The translations under genes were made by a program, and so were the position numbers. 8,540 nucleotides of DNA from UBA5972 sp964466385. GTDB taxonomy: Bacteria > Pseudomonadota > Alphaproteobacteria > Rhodobacterales > Rhodobacteraceae. Shown here piece after piece: positions 7,025 through 8,540 of the stretch; the first letter of the stretch is position 1, and the number at the start of each line of letters is the position of its first letter. The notes under the pieces are model-generated. The model had not been told where the DNA came from. It searched no databases and was given only the letters and a program-made list of their open reading frames with translations. The stretch covers positions 1-8,540 of the forward strand of contig CAYXNM010000112.1 of the NCBI GenBank assembly GCA_964466385.1. The letters run 5' to 3'.

Positions 7025-8163
7025 TCAGCGCCGGCGATATGGGAAAGTTCAGAAGAGCACTGCCATTCTGGGTGTCGCTGACATTCCTGCCACTGGTCCC
7101 TGTCAGCATCTACATCGGCGGCTGGGCTTATCTTCTGGTGCCCGTTTACGGGCTGGGCATGTTTTCCGTGTTCGATTACCTTGGGGGTTTCAACCTTGAA
7201 GACCCGGATCCCGACACGGATGAGAGCACCCTTTACTGGTACAGGCTGGTGACAATTCTCTGGCCCGCCGCGCAGGTGGTCTTGATTTATGGCGCACTTT
7301 GGGCGGTGGCGAATGTCACACCGATGTCCGGCTGGGAAAAGACCGGTCTGATGTTCGGTGTGGGCCTGATCTCCGGCGCGATCGGCATCACCTATGCGCA
7401 TGAACTGATTCACCGCACGGGCCGGTTTGAACGCAATCTGGGCGATCTGCTGCTGGCGCTCGTTCTTTACAGCCATTTCAGGTCTGAACATCTGCTGGTC
7501 CATCATGTTTATGTGGCCACACCGCGCGATCCGGTGACGGCGCGATATAACGAGAGTTTCCTGCGGTTTTTCCCGCGCGTGCTGCACCAGTGTTTCCGCT
7601 CCGCCTGGCGGACGGAATGCGCGCGGCTGGAGCGTGCGCAAGAAAGCCGGTTCGGTCCGGCCAATCCATTCCGAAAATACGCCGCGCTCCAGTTTGCGGC
7701 GCTGTTGCTGGCCTGGCTGGTTGCGGGCTGGGCGGGCGTCGGGTTGTTCGCATTTCAGGCGTTCGTTGCGATCTGGTATCTGGAAATGGTCAATTACGTT
7801 GAACATTACGGACTGACGCGCAGGCATCTGGGGAATGGAAAATATGAACCCGTGAAACCGCATCACAGCTGGAACGATGCCCATAGGGCGACGAACTGGC
7901 TGCTGATCAATCTTCAGCGCCATTCGGACCATCACCACAAACCGGCGAAATGTTTTCCGCTCTTGCGGACTTACGGCGCAGCCCATGCACCACAATTGCC
8001 GACCAGCTATATCGGCATGACGGCGCTCGCGATGGTGCCTCCGATCTGGCGGCGCGTCATGAATCCCCGCGTGCGCGCGTGGCGGGCGCAATACTATCCC
8101 GAGGTCGACGACTGGCAACCTTATGAGACGCCCACGACCCCGGCCCCAAAGGTGCGCGCATAA
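7021..8163 (+). CDS. AlkB-like alkane 1-monooxygenase family membrane di-iron protein
   Basis: A 380-residue integral membrane protein of the AlkB/fatty acid hydroxylase-desaturase superfamily, which uses two irons and O2 to hydroxylate hydrophobic substrates in the cytoplasmic membrane. Hydrophobic segments are near 14-52, 76-98, 106-126, 148-155 and 225-258. The nine histidines expected in AlkB are all found: HELIHR (H127, H131), EHLLVHH (H157, H161, H162), NYVEHYGL (H262) and LQRHSDHH (H301, H304, H305). LPTSYIGMTALAMVPPIWRRVM is an AlkB-like C-terminal signature. It differs from classical AlkB at box two (EHxxGHH has Val for Gly) and box one (HELxHR, not HELxHK), so an n-alkane substrate should not be assumed. 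The ATG at 7021 overlaps the mutY stop; GGGA lies upstream. No rubredoxin or rubredoxin reductase gene is visible. Confidence 0.9.
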   Translation: MISAGDMGKFRRALPFWVSLTFLPLVPVSIYIGGWAYLLVPVYGLGMFSVFDYLGGFNLEDPDPDTDESTLYWYRLVTILWPAAQVVLIYGALWAVANVTPMSGWEKTGLMFGVGLISGAIGITYAHELIHRTGRFERNLGDLLLALVLYSHFRSEHLLVHHVYVATPRDPVTARYNESFLRFFPRVLHQCFRSAWRTECARLERAQESRFGPANPFRKYAALQFAALLLAWLVAGWAGVGLFAFQAFVAIWYLEMVNYVEHYGLTRRHLGNGKYEPVKPHHSWNDAHRATNWLLINLQRHSDHHHKPAKCFPLLRTYGAAHAPQLPTSYIGMTALAMVPPIWRRVMNPRVRAWRAQYYPEVDDWQPYETPTTPAPKVRA

Positions 8164-8248
8164 GACCAGCACACCCAATGACGAACCCATGGTTGATACC
8201 AACGGCCCGACGGATTGACCCTCGCAATTGCGTGTGGCAGGGCCGCTT

Positions 8249-8286
8249 CCGACCTGAAGGGGGCGTCGAGGCTTGCCCCGGGTCGG
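8249..8286 (+). other. Bipartite stem-loop downstream of the alkB-like gene
   Basis: CCGACC (8249-8254) pairs with GGTCGG (8281-8286), and inside it GGGGC (8260-8264) pairs with GCCCC (8275-8279), leaving a small asymmetric internal loop and a ten-base apical loop. It is 86 bp past the alkB-like stop. There is no U-tract, so it is not a standard intrinsic terminator; it could stabilise a 3' end or mean nothing. Confidence 0.35.
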
Positions 8287-8388
8287 TTAACAGGCGCTGA
8301 AAGCTCTCCGGCCCTGCGTCTGCCCGTTCTGCCTTTGCAGCACGCGTTTAACCCCCGGCATTTTGGCACGAATCCCGCCTCCATTCCC

Positions 8389-8408
8389 GCCCGGCGGATA
8401 CGCCGGGC
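8389..8408. repeat. Perfect 8-bp stem-loop
   Basis: GCCCGGCG (8389-8396) and CGCCGGGC (8401-8408) are perfect inverse complements around the loop GATA. It abuts the terminator-like hairpin that follows. It has no T-run of its own. Confidence 0.55.
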
Positions 8409-8439
8409 AGCGCCTGCCTGCCCCTCGGTAGGCGCTTTT
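8409..8439 (+). terminator. Candidate intrinsic terminator
   Basis: AGCGCCTGCC (8409-8418) pairs with GGTAGGCGCT (8427-8436), ten base pairs with one G-U, around an eight-base C-rich loop (8419-8426). TTTT at 8436-8439 follows immediately. The stem is strong but the U-tract is short. It would end transcripts reading rightward from mutY/alkB-like, 246 bp or more after the last stop codon. The left arm can also pair with a distant copy at 8522-8537. Confidence 0.45.
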
Positions 8440-8465
8440 GCAACGGTGTAATATGTTGATATCAT
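8438..8465 (+). promoter_or_regulatory. Candidate sigma70-type promoter pointing right
   Basis: TTGCAA (8438-8443, four of six to TTGACA) and TATCAT (8460-8465, five of six to TATAAT) are 16 bp apart. The region is locally AT-rich in GC-rich surroundings (8436-8475). Transcription would start near 8472 and enter whatever gene lies past 8480. The -35 box overlaps the T-run of the candidate terminator, so one unit would end where the next begins. Confidence 0.4.
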
Positions 8466-8482
8466 AGATATTTACCACGAAG

Positions 8483-8540
8483 GTGACACACGCGACAACC
8501 AAGCGCCACAAAGCACCCACCCAGGCAGGCGCTGCCCTCA
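8483..8540 (+). CDS. Possible start of a gene running off the window (weak)
   Basis: From a GTG at 8483 the frame stays open to the edge and reads VTHATTKRHKAPTQAGAAL. An in-frame TAG at 8465-8467 bounds it on the left. It begins about eleven bases after the predicted transcription start of the candidate promoter. Against it: the purine stretch GAAGG directly abuts the GTG instead of lying five to nine bases away, and the 19 residues match no family I know. The real start may lie beyond the window. Confidence 0.15.
   Translation, partial: MTHATTKRHKAPTQAGAAL

Larger units (their letters stand above)
8405..8537. repeat. Perfect 16-bp inverted repeat with 101-bp spacer
   Basis: GGGCAGCGCCTGCCTG at 8405-8420 is the exact inverse complement of CAGGCAGGCGCTGCCC at 8522-8537. 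The match stops at both ends (8404/8538 and 8421/8521). Between the arms lie the right arm of the terminator-like hairpin and the candidate promoter. The 133-bp span could be a regulatory fold or a small repeat element; the three bases visible outside each arm (gcc, tca) show no target-site duplication. Confidence 0.7.
8164..8540. other. 377-bp right-hand region without a convincing complete gene
   Basis: After the alkB-like stop no reading frame here resembles a known protein. Open frames exist on both strands (8215-8451 plus, 8121-8465 minus) but they are low-complexity Arg/Ala/Pro products of GC-rich DNA and have no family signature. The region does hold structured elements described separately: a bipartite hairpin at 8249-8286, two adjacent hairpins at 8389-8436, a promoter-like pair at 8438-8465, and a 16-bp inverted repeat. 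It is most likely an intergenic regulatory region between the mutY/alkB-like unit and a gene beginning near or past the window edge. Confidence 0.6.

Noticed and set aside
7003..8202. 399-codon open frame on the minus strand opposite the alkB-like gene
   Set aside because: The plus-strand frame carries all AlkB histidine boxes; the minus product (many Arg, His, Gln) is a mirror effect without recognisable domains.
8215..8451. Possible small gene in the right-hand intergenic region, plus strand
   Set aside because: It starts at TTG without a ribosome site, is Arg/Ala/Pro-rich, and runs through two strong hairpins, one terminator-like.
8405..8537. Miniature transposable element (MITE) bounded by 16-bp terminal inverted repeats
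   Set aside because: No target-site duplication is seen in the three bases visible beyond the right arm and no second copy is present; the structure alone does not establish a mobile element.

Overview
The window is GC-rich, densely coded bacterial chromosome. Its gene content and order (TldD/PmbA end, CysQ, DUF4170, Kdo transferase, LpxK; then MutY divergent from DUF721 and a DsbA-family thioredoxin) point to an alphaproteobacterium, most likely of the Rhodobacterales/Roseobacter group. That placement rests on remembered protein families and synteny, not on a search. There is no rRNA, tRNA, CRISPR array, phage gene or transposase.

Layout. Bases 1-3421 (+) form a tightly packed run: the last codons of a TldD/PmbA-family protein, a CysQ-type phosphatase starting at TTG inside the preceding gene, a short DUF4170 protein, Kdo transferase (waaA/kdtA) and tetraacyldisaccharide 4'-kinase (lpxK). 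WaaA and LpxK are sequential steps of Kdo2-lipid A assembly, so this is an outer-membrane lipid A operon with accessory genes. Bases 3405-5801 (-) read DUF721 protein -> membrane-anchored DsbA-family protein -> CaiB/BaiF-type (family III) CoA transferase. The CoA transferase gene converges on lpxK and overlaps it by 17 bp. An 83-bp divergent spacer separates this operon from mutY (5885-7024, +). mutY overlaps by ATGA an AlkB-like integral-membrane di-iron monooxygenase (7021-8163, +).

The last 377 bp (8164-8540) hold no convincing complete gene. They contain a bipartite hairpin, two adjacent GC-rich stem-loops (the second terminator-like), a candidate promoter, and a perfect 16-bp inverted repeat (8405-8420 and 8522-8537). 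One arm of the repeat also forms the left arm of the terminator-like hairpin, so two mutually exclusive structures are possible. This is the least explained part of the window.

Overall these are mostly housekeeping genes. I see no clear new multi-gene system. The points worth a second look are the translational coupling of a DNA-repair glycosylase to a divergent AlkB-like hydroxylase, the CoA transferase behind dsbA, and the competing-hairpin region at the right edge.
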